Shown: positions 1 to 8,861, counted from the first letter of the stretch. The stretch: DNA of 64,000 nucleotides from Polycladospora coralii (GCF_014773435.2 NZ_JACXAG020000005.1:1-64000); one strand, 5' to 3'. Numbers and translations: made by a program. Notes: generated from the letters alone by a model not told the origin.

Positions 1-2
1 AA

Positions 3-1010
3 GTGGTCAAAGAAATCCACTATACACAGGTTAGTTTAAGTCGAGCAAATGGAAATGGTCACTATAGTAATTACTTGGGTTATCGTGCAGGTGGGGGGCA
101 TCAAGCTGCATCCCCAGAAGTACAAGGATTAGTAATGATGGTGCTGTTTGCTTTTTTAGATCCATCACCGCTGGGAGAAATATCTTTCCTTCGTTCTGGC
201 CCCGGGTTAATAAAATCTGTAATGAAGCAAGGATTGAAGAAGGATGCTAAGAAAGGAGACTTAGCTACAACTAAAAAATCAAGTAAAGTGGCTAAGGCTA
301 ATGATTGCTTTGTAGCTGGAACCCTTGTTAAAACGAGAGATGGCGAAAAGCCGATTGAAGAAATTGAGGTTGGGGATGAGGTTCTCTCGAAAGATGATAA
401 AACTGGGGAACTAGGCTACCGTAAAGTAGCTACTCTTTTTGAAAGAGAAGTGAATGAAACCTACGAAATCTATGTAGGAAAAGAAAAAATCGAAACCACA
501 GCAGAACATCCTTTTTGGGTGATAAAAAAAGGCTGGACCAAGGTTAAGGATCTACGGAAAGGTGACCAACTTCTTACCTCAAGTGGAGATCGTTTAACCA
601 TTGGTAAGATCGTCATCAAGAGCAAACCAGCGACGGTATACAATATTGAGGTAGAAGGGTATCATACGTACTTTGTTTCGGACTCTAGTATATGGGTTCA
701 TAACAAGGCGATGAAAGGTCAATCGGCAAAGAGAACTGGTAGTAATCAAACAACATTATGGGATATAAAAACCAATGCTAAAGCAAGGGTGAGTTATAAG
801 TTTAATGGGGATACGGTGAATGCCTATCAGGATAAAACAAAAAAAGGATATTGGTGGGCTAAAGACCAAACTGGTCATGCAAATGTTGCATTTAAGGTAT
901 TCGAGAAGCGAGGTAATACTTTGAACTGGGTCTCTGATGCTGATGAATTTGGTAATTTTATTATGAATAAGCATAAAAGTAATACAGGTAAAGTTATTAA
1001 GTTGAAATGA
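3..1010 (+). CDS. C-terminal part of a polymorphic toxin with HINT domain (5' end outside window)
   Basis: The frame is open to the left edge, so this is the tail of a larger protein; the GTG at position 3 is probably internal. Residues about 102-234 (counted from that GTG) form a HINT (Hedgehog/intein) domain: it begins with the nucleophile in DCFVAGTLV, contains TTAEHPFWV, and ends in the VHN splice-type junction. In Rhs, WapA and related polymorphic toxins such pretoxin HINT domains release the C-terminal toxin by self-cleavage. The following 100 or so residues, with a GYWWAKDQTGH segment and a Lys-rich tail, would be the toxin. I do not recognise its fold with confidence. The DUF3885 gene downstream fits an immunity partner. 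A true intein is unlikely, because a short variable domain rather than a housekeeping extein follows. Confidence 0.8.
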   Translation: MVKEIHYTQVSLSRANGNGHYSNYLGYRAGGGHQAASPEVQGLVMMVLFAFLDPSPLGEISFLRSGPGLIKSVMKQGLKKDAKKGDLATTKKSSKVAKANDCFVAGTLVKTRDGEKPIEEIEVGDEVLSKDDKTGELGYRKVATLFEREVNETYEIYVGKEKIETTAEHPFWVIKKGWTKVKDLRKGDQLLTSSGDRLTIGKIVIKSKPATVYNIEVEGYHTYFVSDSSIWVHNKAMKGQSAKRTGSNQTTLWDIKTNAKARVSYKFNGDTVNAYQDKTKKGYWWAKDQTGHANVAFKVFEKRGNTLNWVSDADEFGNFIMNKHKSNTGKVIKLK

Positions 1011-1018
1011 CCTATTAA

Positions 1019-1055
1019 CCTTCACATAGAGATTTTTCAAGTTTCTATGTGAAGG
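1019..1055 (+). repeat. 12-bp perfect inverted repeat between toxin and immunity genes
   Basis: The arms at 1019-1030 and 1044-1055 are exact reverse complements around a 13-base loop. No long T tract follows directly, so it may attenuate or punctuate rather than fully terminate. The right arm contains an in-frame ATG of the next gene at 1049, which argues for the downstream start at 1082. Confidence 0.6.
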
Positions 1056-1081
1056 AATGTTTTGAGAGGAGTATTAAAACG

Positions 1082-1702
1082 ATGTATAACAGTAGATTTG
1101 AAGAATACTTTAGCAGCAAATTTCCAAAGAGACAGCTAAAGAAGCCTTTGTTCTATAATTTCCCGTATGGGTTACGCTTTGATTTAAAATATTATGAGAT
1201 GGGAGAGGTTGAGGGTTGTATCAGATCTAAAAAACTTTTTGAAGCTGTTCATTCACCTGATGACTCCATGTATTTAATTACTTTTGTAGATCAAGACATC
1301 GATGAGTCTAAAATTGATTGTGATAATGTAATATTAGATAACTATAATAAGTATTTAGATTTTAAATGTGACTATGCTGATCTCAATTGTAAACAAGTTC
1401 CATATCGGTATTATGATATATATGACGAATTGGATGAAGTGATCACATACAGATATGATTTAAGTTTTGAAGTTAGTCGTTTTAACTATGAACAGTTTAT
1501 CAATGAGAAAATTTATGGGAATTATTATGGTGATATGTATATTATAAATCAAAACAAAGATATTATTTTTGATTTATATGATAGAAGAGGAGTAGATATT
1601 ATATCTAAAGAGAGGAACACGCTTTTAGAGATATATCATAAATTTAATGTCTGGATTCTAGATCACGATAGAGAAAAAATAGACAATACGTTCAAGCTAT
1701 GA
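1082..1702 (+). CDS. DUF3885 family protein, probable immunity protein
   Basis: This is a protein of 206 residues. It has the features I associate with DUF3885: an early PLFYNFPYGLRFDL segment, an acidic middle part rich in Tyr and Asp, and a C-terminal stretch with DIIFDLYDRRGVDII and WILDHDREKID. DUF3885 genes often lie directly downstream of polymorphic toxin genes, so an immunity role against the toxin domain just upstream is likely. There is no signal peptide or membrane segment, so it should act in the cytoplasm. I chose ATG 1082 because GAGAGGAG precedes it at a normal distance. An in-frame ATG at 1049 lies inside a hairpin arm and has no such site. The gene is AT-rich compared with the housekeeping genes further on, as is usual for toxin-immunity cassettes. 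Confidence 0.7.
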   Translation: MYNSRFEEYFSSKFPKRQLKKPLFYNFPYGLRFDLKYYEMGEVEGCIRSKKLFEAVHSPDDSMYLITFVDQDIDESKIDCDNVILDNYNKYLDFKCDYADLNCKQVPYRYYDIYDELDEVITYRYDLSFEVSRFNYEQFINEKIYGNYYGDMYIINQNKDIIFDLYDRRGVDIISKERNTLLEIYHKFNVWILDHDREKIDNTFKL

Positions 1703-1824
1703 TTTGATATCTGGCGTATTAGCCCGAGTCCAAAATAATGTGTAAAATTGTCCCCTGAGATGAACAGAATAAAAGGTAATTCCAATCTGTACAATTCCTT
1801 GTCTGAGATCGAACCACGTCCAAA

Positions 1825-2132
1825 GTGGAACATGTCGGCACCGTGCAGGAGCAAACCACCACTTTTGATTATCGAGCGACATCAGGAGAAATGATCAGCG
1901 AAAGTGTAGACGGCAAGAAAACCAACAGCTATGTATACACGGCATTTAAGGTGCGGATGAGACTTCCTACTACCCATACAACGGCAGTCATGTCGAAATG
2001 CTCCTCGACGAGCAAGGGGACCCACGTGCCACCTATGGTTACACCCCATGCTGTGAAAACGACAAAACCCTACTCACCAAAGTAGACCACAATCCCAATA
2101 CCAAGTCCGAACACAATTTGTCTAACCCATAG
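1825..2132 (+). pseudogene. frameshifted Rhs/YD-repeat remnant
   Basis: One frame reads an Rhs-like piece containing FDYRATSGEMISESVDGKK up to about 1950. The reading then has to shift to another frame, giving ADETSYYPYNG, then VEMLLDEQGDPRATYGYTP, and stops at 2130-2132. Tyr- and Gly-rich segments of the type DEQGDPRATYGYTPYG are typical of the conserved core end of Rhs and wall-associated proteins. The fragment lacks a convincing start and is broken by the frameshift. Orphan core-end fragments downstream of an active toxin gene are known for Rhs loci, where they serve as reservoirs of alternative C-terminal ends. This one appears to carry no intact toxin. Confidence 0.65.
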
Positions 2133-2136
2133 TCTC

Positions 2137-2366
2137 CCAAAGTATATAATAAATTCAAGGGATCATTATGGTAGTGATTTGTTTGGAGTGTGGGAATCAA
2201 ATGGTGATAAATGATGAGGAAGCAGACATAAAACCAGAACGACCATGTTCGCGGTCATAATACTTCATACAACGACAATGATGTTGGCACGTCTTTTACT
2301 GTCCACCTCAACAACTTTACAACCTGCTACTCCCAACTATATGTGCAAGGCTTCTGGTATGAATGA
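2137..2366 (+). pseudogene. decayed coding sequence, family unknown
   Basis: Short stretches in different frames have protein-like composition: HYGSDLFGVWESNGDK ending at a stop near 2217, and GHNTSYNDNDVGTSFTV onward in a second frame ending in VQGFWYE at 2366. Neither has a start codon with a ribosome site. This reads as an old gene broken by frameshifts, probably part of the same toxin locus. It is a weak call; chance open frames remain possible. Confidence 0.35.
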
Positions 2367-2391
2367 GCAGATTGATATTGGCAATCCAGTG

Positions 2392-2432
2392 AAAAATACC
2401 CGTTAGCAGAAAGTTTGCTAGCGGGTATTTTT
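2392..2432 (+). terminator. intrinsic terminator closing the toxin locus
   Basis: The arm AAATACCCGTTAGCA is followed after a short loop by TTGCTAGCGGGTATTT, with a single G-T wobble, and then a run of T. It separates the decayed toxin region from the next gene. Confidence 0.85.
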
Positions 2433-2525
2433 CATCCGTAGGGTGGATCGGTTGTACAGTATACATATTTAAACCGGGATAGGGAAATGACTATGCATGG
2501 CATATATTAACAAGGAGGGCGATTG

Positions 2526-2810
2526 ATGTTAACGATTATCGCTAAAATGATTGCGAAAAAAGGCAAAGAAAACGAAACGTATCAGGCGTTAACAAAATTG
2601 ATCCAGCCTACACGTGCAGAAAAAGGAAACCGGGTGTATGATTTACACCAACAAATGGATGATACACGTGTTTTTTTCTTTTATGAAGTTTGGGAATCTG
2701 AAGCGGATTTTCAGGCCCATACGCAATCGGAACACATTTTAGCATATAGAGAAAAGATGAACGATTTGCTGGATGAAAGAGAAGTGTATCCTCTGAAAAA
2801 GGTGGACTAG
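2526..2810 (+). CDS. antibiotic biosynthesis monooxygenase (ABM) domain protein, putative quinol monooxygenase
   Basis: This is a single ABM domain of 94 residues with the family's beta-alpha-beta ferredoxin-like pattern: an N-terminal strand LTIIAKMIAKKGKE, the middle FFFYEVWES strand, then a helix containing AHTQSEHI. Relatives such as YgiN act as cofactor-free quinol monooxygenases or heme-degrading enzymes; the exact substrate cannot be read here. The start is ATG 2526, with AAGGAGG at 2512-2518 in front. The preceding in-frame TTG is less well placed. A nitroreductase gene starts 15 bases downstream, so the two are probably co-transcribed for quinone or redox detoxification. Confidence 0.8.
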   Translation: MLTIIAKMIAKKGKENETYQALTKLIQPTRAEKGNRVYDLHQQMDDTRVFFFYEVWESEADFQAHTQSEHILAYREKMNDLLDEREVYPLKKVD

Positions 2811-2825
2811 GGAGGATTGTAACCA

Positions 2826-3500
2826 TTGCATAAAGGAGAAGTTTCAGCAAGGATTCTAGAAGCTTTACACTTTCGTCACGCTACGAAAGTTTTCGATAAG
2901 GATAAAAAAATTGCCCAAACAGACTTTGACTTCATTCTGGAAGCGGCACGTTTAGCCCCCTCTTCTTTTGGATTTGAACCATGGAAATTTGTTGTGGTAC
3001 AAGACGAGTTATTAAGAGAGCAATTATTACCTTATGCCTGGGGAGCAAAGAATCAGCTACCTACAGCAAGCCACTTTGTAATTATATTGGCAAGGACGAT
3101 GCGTGATTTACGCTTTGATACAGACTATGTCATGCGAATGATGAAAGATATTCACCATCTTCCCAGAGAAGCACTAGAGGCACGTCATTCGTTTTATAAG
3201 CAGTTTCAAGAGTCGGATTTTAAACTTTTGGAAGACAGTCGGTATATGTTTGATTGGGCTTGCAAGCAGACTTATATTGCCCTGTCCAACATGATGAATA
3301 CCGCTGCGCAAATGGGAATTGATTCTTGTCCGATAGAGGGGTTTGATAAGGAGCAAGTGGAAAAGATCTTAAGTCAAAGAAAAGTGATGTCACCTAACCA
3401 TTTCGGTGTGGCGGTCATGGTTGCTTTTGGCTATCGGGTCAAGGAACCCCGTCCCAAAACGAGACTTCCGCTTACTGAAATTGTAGAGTGGGTGGAGTGA
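2826..3500 (+). CDS. nitroreductase family NAD(P)H-dependent oxidoreductase
   Basis: This FMN-dependent nitroreductase has 224 residues, the usual length for NfsB/YfkO-type enzymes. It shows the N-terminal helix with FRHATKVFD, the FMN-phosphate region APSSFGFEPW, and the conserved DSCPIEGFD segment close to the C-terminus. Such enzymes reduce nitro compounds or quinones using NAD(P)H as cytoplasmic homodimers. The start is TTG at 2826, with GGGAGG about ten bases upstream; no ATG is available in a sensible place. It follows the monooxygenase-fold gene closely. The natural substrate is unknown. Confidence 0.85.
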   Translation: MHKGEVSARILEALHFRHATKVFDKDKKIAQTDFDFILEAARLAPSSFGFEPWKFVVVQDELLREQLLPYAWGAKNQLPTASHFVIILARTMRDLRFDTDYVMRMMKDIHHLPREALEARHSFYKQFQESDFKLLEDSRYMFDWACKQTYIALSNMMNTAAQMGIDSCPIEGFDKEQVEKILSQRKVMSPNHFGVAVMVAFGYRVKEPRPKTRLPLTEIVEWVE

Positions 3501-3624
3501 TGATTAAACAACCCCAATCGCGGGTAGTCAAGAAGATATGGATATATCGCAAATGGATGTACTTACATCAAATTGCGTAGGGATGTCGATTCACCATAAA
3601 AGTCTAAATGAGGAGATGTTATTG

Positions 3625-4287
3625 ATGGCGAAAAAAATCTTATTTGTGATCACCAGTCATGACAAAATTACGGAAGAGATTGTGACGGGATTTTGGTTGG
3701 AAGAATTAGCTGCCCCCTATTATGCTTTTAAAGAAAAAGGATATAAGTTAACTTTAGCAAGCCCACGGGGCGGAAAAGTTCCGATTGATCCTAAAAGTAT
3801 TAGTGGCGAAGAAGAGTTAGAGCAGGCCAAAGAAGTGATTGGAAAATGTGAAGACACGCTTCCACTTCATGAAGTGAACACAGAGGAGTATGATGCGATC
3901 TTCTTGCCAGGCGGTCATGGCACGATGTTTGATTTCCCTGAGAATATACACCTGATTCAAGCGATCCAATCTTACGCGGCAGCAGGTAAAGTAGTCGCTG
4001 CTGTTTGTCATGGCCCAGCTGGGCTTGTCAATGTGAAGGATCAAGATGGGAAACCACTTGTAGCAGGGAAGAGAGTGGCTGCTTTTACAGATTCCGAGGA
4101 AGCTGCTGTACAACTGGTAGAGCATATGCCGTTCTTGTTAGAAAGTAGGCTACGGGAGCTGGGTGCACAGGTTCACACTGTGGAAGACTGGCACCCACAC
4201 GTGGAAGTAGACGGTACCTTAGTAACCGGTCAAAACCCACAATCCAGCGTAGCCGTAGCGAATGAAGTAATCAAATTGTTAAATTGA
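3625..4287 (+). CDS. DJ-1/PfpI family protein (type 1 glutamine amidotransferase-like)
   Basis: This is a protein of 220 residues resembling the Hsp31/DJ-1 branch. The strand KILFVITSHD begins the domain. The nucleophile elbow is AAVCHGPAGL with Cys near residue 129, and FLPGGHGTMFD precedes it as the oxyanion region. A DWHPHVEVDG stretch then leads to LVTGQNPQSS, as is common in this group. Members act as glyoxalase III-type or chaperone-like stress enzymes in the cytoplasm. I use ATG 3625 because GAGGAG lies upstream and the homologous domain begins there. An in-frame ATG at 3538 would add 29 residues with no homology sign. Confidence 0.85.
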   Translation: MAKKILFVITSHDKITEEIVTGFWLEELAAPYYAFKEKGYKLTLASPRGGKVPIDPKSISGEEELEQAKEVIGKCEDTLPLHEVNTEEYDAIFLPGGHGTMFDFPENIHLIQAIQSYAAAGKVVAAVCHGPAGLVNVKDQDGKPLVAGKRVAAFTDSEEAAVQLVEHMPFLLESRLRELGAQVHTVEDWHPHVEVDGTLVTGQNPQSSVAVANEVIKLLN

Positions 4288-4368
4288 TTTTCATGATTAT
4301 TTTAGTTCTCTATTGCGAAGCAGTTGCGCTATAATATACCTGTGCTTACTTTTCGAAAGGAGCAAGGT

Positions 4369-4641
4369 ATGAAATCTTATCATATTATGGTTCATGGTAA
4401 AGTGCAAAAAGTAGGGTTTCGTAAATTTGTGCATCGTATGGCTAAGCGTTATCAGCTGACGGGATGGGTCAAAAATCGTACAGATGGTGCCGTTGAAATG
4501 GAAGTACAGGGAAAAGAAGAGAACATCGCGTTATTCTTAAAGAAAATCAAAAGGGGCAGCTTACTCGCCCGTGTGGAACGTATCGATGTTGACGAACGGC
4601 ATAGCGTAGACGATTTTAATTCGTTTTTAGTTAAAATATAA
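4369..4641 (+). CDS. acyP: acylphosphatase
   Basis: This protein has 90 residues and the full acylphosphatase signature. HGKVQKVGFRKFVHRMA contains the catalytic Arg of VGFR, and the essential Asn is in GWVKNRTDGAVEME. The enzyme hydrolyses acylphosphates such as 1,3-bisphosphoglycerate in the cytoplasm. The start is ATG 4369, preceded by AAAGGAGC; the longer frame from 4324 has no matching ribosome site. A TATAAT sequence at 4330-4335 may be its -10 element, although I see no good -35. A strong terminator follows at once, so it looks monocistronic. Confidence 0.92.
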   Translation: MKSYHIMVHGKVQKVGFRKFVHRMAKRYQLTGWVKNRTDGAVEMEVQGKEENIALFLKKIKRGSLLARVERIDVDERHSVDDFNSFLVKI

Positions 4642-4642
4642 A

Positions 4643-4693
4643 ATAGTAGAGTGGATTTCATGTTTCTTCATGGGGTCCACTCTATTATTTTAT
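4643..4693 (+). terminator. intrinsic terminator after acylphosphatase
   Basis: The left arm ATAGTAGAGTGGA and right arm TCCACTCTATTAT pair around an approximately 20-base loop with one mismatch, followed by a T-rich stretch. Confidence 0.85.
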
Positions 4694-4800
4694 GTAAGAT
4701 ATAAGAGGTAAAAGCGTACGTTTTGTGATAAGGTGAAGGGAGAAATGGATATGAATCTACATAAAAACATTGATTTATTAAATAGTGAGAGGTGAAGAGA

Positions 4801-7080
4801 TTGAAGTTGAGGAGATTTATGGGTGTATTTTTATCTCTGCTGGTCCTATCGGGTGTACTGCCAAATCAGGTTTGGGCAGATGAGACGATAGATATGCGCG
4901 TTGAAGTGGGATGGAATGGGGAAGGCAGAGGGGATTTGATTCCAGTTCAAGTTACCCTATCCAGTGAAAGTCGTGCTTTAAACGGAGAATTGACCGTAAA
5001 TACAGATTTTTCAAAGTTACAAGTGATGAAGATGGCTGTGCCAGTAGAGGAAGTAAATATACCTACGGGGACTGAGAAGAAAGTAACTTTACTCGTTCCG
5101 TCTGAGTTATTTATAGGGTTGTCACGGATCGTTTTTACAGAACAAGATCAAGTCGTGGCATCAGCCAAAATGAATTTAAAGCGTTTTGCTCAGTCTGATA
5201 CAGTGATGGGTTATCTAACGGATCAACCCAATGATGCCAATCAACTCTTGGAGATGATGGGGGAAAGTCAAGATCCATCGATGCGGATGGTTCCACTACA
5301 AGTGGCGGACATTCCCATACAAGGCAGAGCATTTTCAGGATTTGATGTACTCTTTATAAATGGATTAACAAAAGAATCCTTGACGGAAACACAAGCACGA
5401 GCGATCCAAATGTGGGTGGCCAATGGTGGTACTTTGGTAGTTGGCGGAAGTGGTGTGCAAACGGGTACGAAACACCTCGAAGGACTTCTTCCAGTTGAGA
5501 AAGTAGGTCATAACGAGATCGAAGTAAAGGATACAGGTGTCCTCGGAATCCCTTCGCTTCGTGTGATTGATGCGCGCTTAAGAGCTGGGGAGAAAGATGC
5601 GATTACAAGTGGGAATCAAGTCATCATGGCTAGCAAGAAATGGGATAGTGGTCAAGTCGTTTTTACAGGGTTTGATCTGGTATCCGCTGAATTGAAGGAC
5701 TGGAGTGGGTATAAAGCCCTGTGGAAGCCGTATCTATCTCGTGAAAACCGGAATGAGATGTACAATGGTCCATCAATTGGAATCAAGTTGTTTAAACAGG
5801 ATCCATACCTTTTATCAGGCGAACTGGGTAAGTTTCCACATGTGAAATTACCGAACTTACTCTATTTAGGGATTGCTTTTATCCTATATGTCGTATTGGT
5901 CGGACCTATTTTCTATTGGATATTGCGCAGAAAGCGACTACAAAAATGGAATTGGGTAGCGATGCCTGCACTGGCACTTGTGATGGCGATCGGTGTATTT
6001 ATATATGGTCATGCACTTCGTGGCAATCAGCCTTATATCCATCAATTAGGTTTCATACAATCAGACAAGCAGGGAAATGCGACTGTACATCAAATGTTTG
6101 CCTTTTTGCCGGAGCAAGCAGGCGATTATCAGTTACAAGTGAAAGAAGGATTTATGTGGCCCCAACATGGTGTAAACTTCTTTCCTGGTGGATCACAGGA
6201 TAAAAGGCATCCTGTGCAATTTAATCAAGGAACGAAGCTAAGCTATCCTAAGCTCCCTCAGTTGGATGTCAATTATGGTTTTTCAGAATCGCTAGCGCAA
6301 ATCGGAGGGGAACTTACAGGTACAGTCTACTATGACAAGAAGAAGTGGCGTATCGAGGTAGAAAATGGAACCCAAATACCGCTGTATCAAGTAACGGTTT
6401 TGGCTGGCAACAAAACATTTGACATTGGAGCGTTAAATCCAGCGGAAAAGAAAAACTTTGAGCTACCAGACAATGTAAATCTAAGTGCAGCTATGGATCC
6501 ATATGCATATCATAGCGCGCAATCTATCGAAAAATCACTGATTAATACTACGAGCATGAATGATTTGAGTGAGAAAGATGGAAATATTGACATCGTCGGA
6601 TTTACCAAGCAAAATATGGTGCCTATACAATTGGAGAACAAGGATTTTCAATCTGCTCATACTTATTTGTTAGCGGGTAATACGAAGATGGCTGGAGATG
6701 AAAATGGAAACGTTGCTTTACCCGCAGGGTATGTAAGTCCTACTGTGTTCGAATCTGCCCATCCTTACTATGATAGAATGCCCGGACAAAAAGAGATTAC
6801 GATGGAAGGTAGTGGAGATGTTACATTTCAGTATGACTTCTCTGCTTATGTCGATACAGTTTCTGATTTAACTTTCTCTGCGTATCAAGGTGAGATTACA
6901 GTCTGGAATTGGCAGACCCAGAAGTGGGATGCACTAGCGCAATTGAAAAAAGAAAATATGAAGTCCTATTTGTCATTCGAGCAGAAGCTTCTCGTGCGTT
7001 CCGATCAAATTCCAGCCAATACACCGATTAATATACCGCAGGTGGAAGTGAAGGGAAGTGTGCATCGTGATTCAAACTAA
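4801..7080 (+). CDS. exported membrane protein of the MoxR/VWA operon, function unknown
   Basis: This is a protein of about 759 residues. It has an N-terminal signal peptide (Arg/Lys-rich, then FMGVFLSLLVLSGVL, cleavage probably after QVWA). A long extracytoplasmic part follows, with an NGLT...WVANGGTLVVGGSG segment resembling glutamine-amidotransferase-like domains of this gene neighbourhood. Two membrane segments near residues 355-415 flank the basic stretch RRKRLQKW, and a second large outer domain closes it. I do not recognise a catalytic function. It is the first gene of an operon whose next gene overlaps its end. I take TTG 4801 as start because GAGAGGTG precedes it; GTG 4792 is in the same frame but overlaps that site. 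Confidence 0.75.
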   Translation: MKLRRFMGVFLSLLVLSGVLPNQVWADETIDMRVEVGWNGEGRGDLIPVQVTLSSESRALNGELTVNTDFSKLQVMKMAVPVEEVNIPTGTEKKVTLLVPSELFIGLSRIVFTEQDQVVASAKMNLKRFAQSDTVMGYLTDQPNDANQLLEMMGESQDPSMRMVPLQVADIPIQGRAFSGFDVLFINGLTKESLTETQARAIQMWVANGGTLVVGGSGVQTGTKHLEGLLPVEKVGHNEIEVKDTGVLGIPSLRVIDARLRAGEKDAITSGNQVIMASKKWDSGQVVFTGFDLVSAELKDWSGYKALWKPYLSRENRNEMYNGPSIGIKLFKQDPYLLSGELGKFPHVKLPNLLYLGIAFILYVVLVGPIFYWILRRKRLQKWNWVAMPALALVMAIGVFIYGHALRGNQPYIHQLGFIQSDKQGNATVHQMFAFLPEQAGDYQLQVKEGFMWPQHGVNFFPGGSQDKRHPVQFNQGTKLSYPKLPQLDVNYGFSESLAQIGGELTGTVYYDKKKWRIEVENGTQIPLYQVTVLAGNKTFDIGALNPAEKKNFELPDNVNLSAAMDPYAYHSAQSIEKSLINTTSMNDLSEKDGNIDIVGFTKQNMVPIQLENKDFQSAHTYLLAGNTKMAGDENGNVALPAGYVSPTVFESAHPYYDRMPGQKEITMEGSGDVTFQYDFSAYVDTVSDLTFSAYQGEITVWNWQTQKWDALAQLKKENMKSYLSFEQKLLVRSDQIPANTPINIPQVEVKGSVHRDSN

Positions 7081-8029
7081 AGGACTATTTAAAGCATATG
7101 GCAAAATGGAAGCTGTACAGAATCTGGATTTAACCATTGAGGAAGGCACTGTTTTTGGCTTTATTGGTCCGAATGGTGCTGGTAAGTCGACTACGATGCA
7201 AATATTAGCGACCTTATTAAAGCCGACAAGTGGACAAGCATGGGTAGCGGGTTTTGATGTGGTAAAAGAAGCCGCAGAAGTACGGAAACGGATTGGCTAC
7301 ATGCCCGATTTCTTTGGTGTTTATGATAATCTGACGGCACTCGAATATTTGGAGTTTTATGGTGCTTGCTATGGGCTTTCACAAGAAACGTGTACACAGG
7401 TAGGGTTAGAATTATTGGAGCTGGTCAATCTTCTAGATAAGCGGGATGAACAAGTCGATCTGTTATCACGTGGGATGAAGCAACGATTAGGTTTAGCTCG
7501 TGCGTTGGTACATGATCCGGATTTGCTCATTTTAGATGAGCCAGCCTCCGGCTTAGACCCACGTGCACGCATTGAATTTCGTGCGATATTAAAAGAGTTA
7601 GGTCAAATGGGAAAAACCATTTTAATTAGTTCGCATATCTTACCGGAATTAGGTGATTTATGTGATGCGATCGGTGTGATGGAACAAGGAAAGCTGATTG
7701 CACAAGGTTCTGTAGCGGATATTACAGCTCAGATTCAGCCGGGACGCGTGGTCAAAATCACTGTACTAGATCGTATGGAAGAAGCGTTAAAATGGTTAGA
7801 GATGCAGGAAGAAGTCGAGCAGGTTCAATCCGACAAGGAGACATTGACGGTTCGTCTAGATGGGGATGAAATTGTGCAAGCGCAGCTACTCAGCAAGTTG
7901 GTAGGAGCAGGATTTACAATCAGTCAATTTGCAGAAGCGCAGGTAAATATAGAGGATGTCTTTATGAATGTGATTCGTAGTCATGTGGAGGTGAGTGAGA
8001 ATGAAGTTGATTCAGAAACTATTTCATAA
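7067..8029 (+). CDS. ABC transporter ATP-binding protein
   Basis: This is a nucleotide-binding subunit of about 320 residues. Walker A is GPNGAGKST, the signature LSRGMKQRLGLA, and Walker B LLILDEPASGLD. A His switch lies in LISSHILPE. The C-terminal extension of 80-90 residues is of the type found in CcmA/YhaQ-like exporters. It should form a complex with the permease encoded by the overlapping next gene. The gene overlaps the end of the previous one. GTG 7067 (MIQTKGLFKAYG) is preferred, since AAGGG lies 11 bases in front and the homologous domain starts there. The substrate is unknown; linkage to MoxR and VWA genes suggests a cell-envelope role. Confidence 0.88.
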   Translation: MIQTKGLFKAYGKMEAVQNLDLTIEEGTVFGFIGPNGAGKSTTMQILATLLKPTSGQAWVAGFDVVKEAAEVRKRIGYMPDFFGVYDNLTALEYLEFYGACYGLSQETCTQVGLELLELVNLLDKRDEQVDLLSRGMKQRLGLARALVHDPDLLILDEPASGLDPRARIEFRAILKELGQMGKTILISSHILPELGDLCDAIGVMEQGKLIAQGSVADITAQIQPGRVVKITVLDRMEEALKWLEMQEEVEQVQSDKETLTVRLDGDEIVQAQLLSKLVGAGFTISQFAEAQVNIEDVFMNVIRSHVEVSENEVDSETIS

Positions 8030-8861
8030 TCCGATTTTGAGTAAAGAACTACAGTGGCGGATGCGGGTGAAAAAAACGCCTTGGCTCATTGCCTTGTATC
8101 TGGTGATTGTAGCAGGAATTGTGTTTACTGTGTTATCCCTACAAGATCTAAATCGGGTGGCTACCTTTGATTCAGGTGCCAATATCTGGGTTTATACAGG
8201 CTTATCCTTTTTGAATTTACTGATGTTAGCTTTCATCGTACCGGGTATAACAGCAGGCTTAATTAGTGGCGAGCGGGAACGGCAGACCTTAGATGTGTTG
8301 CTTACAACGAATCTTTCTTCTTCACAAATTATATATAGCAAATGGATCGCTTCACTCAGTTTTGTCCTGATGCTGTTGCTATTATCTTCACCTTTGTATG
8401 TGATTGTCTATTTATATGGGGGGATCTCACCAGCTCATATCTGGCAATCTATCTTACACTTGATGGTTACGGTTCTATTCTTAGGAAGTTTAGGTATTTT
8501 TTATTCCACATGGATTAAACGTACAGGCATTGCGACAGTACTTACCTATGCCAGTGTTGCTTTTATTGGAATTGGTTTGCCGCTCATTTATATATTGATG
8601 TGGCAGTTTCCTTATTTTCAAGTGCTAAATGGACAACATTGGATATTTAATGCGCTCCTTAGTTTACATCCCGCTTCATCACTTGCATATGTGATATCTG
8701 GCGATTTTGGGTTGTTTTCAAATGGCAATCATAGCTGGCACTTCTACTGGATCTACATTGGATTTTATACGGTTTTGTCCGCCATACTGATGTTCTGGAG
8801 TACTTATCTCCTGTCACCTATTCGTTTTAGGAGATTCGGGTTTTCCAAAAAAGTGAAATGA
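8001..8861 (+). CDS. ABC transporter permease (ABC-2 type)
   Basis: This is a membrane protein of 286 residues with about six hydrophobic segments. It includes the ABC-2 hallmark ISGERERQTLDVLL in the first cytoplasmic loop, a motif common to NatB/YhaP-like permeases that pair with CcmA-like ATPases. ATG 8001 has GGAGGTGAG directly upstream and lies inside the 3' end of the ATPase gene, so translational coupling is likely. The exported substrate cannot be told from sequence. Confidence 0.85.
   Translation: MKLIQKLFHNPILSKELQWRMRVKKTPWLIALYLVIVAGIVFTVLSLQDLNRVATFDSGANIWVYTGLSFLNLLMLAFIVPGITAGLISGERERQTLDVLLTTNLSSSQIIYSKWIASLSFVLMLLLLSSPLYVIVYLYGGISPAHIWQSILHLMVTVLFLGSLGIFYSTWIKRTGIATVLTYASVAFIGIGLPLIYILMWQFPYFQVLNGQHWIFNALLSLHPASSLAYVISGDFGLFSNGNHSWHFYWIYIGFYTVLSAILMFWSTYLLSPIRFRRFGFSKKVK

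Noticed and set aside
306-704. HINT region as a true intein
   Set aside because: No homing endonuclease and no conserved extein after it; the position before a short variable C-terminal domain fits a polymorphic toxin.
2168-2260. Small open frame of 30 codons with a CxxC motif and a fair ribosome site
   Set aside because: It overlaps other protein-like remnants in different frames within a decayed region; no independent sign of a real gene.
3538-3624. Upstream extension of the DJ-1/PfpI gene
   Set aside because: No ribosome site and no family similarity in the extra 29 residues.
5916-6203. Open frame of 95 codons inside the exported-protein gene
   Set aside because: Cys-rich translation typical of an out-of-frame shadow; the main frame is clearly coding.
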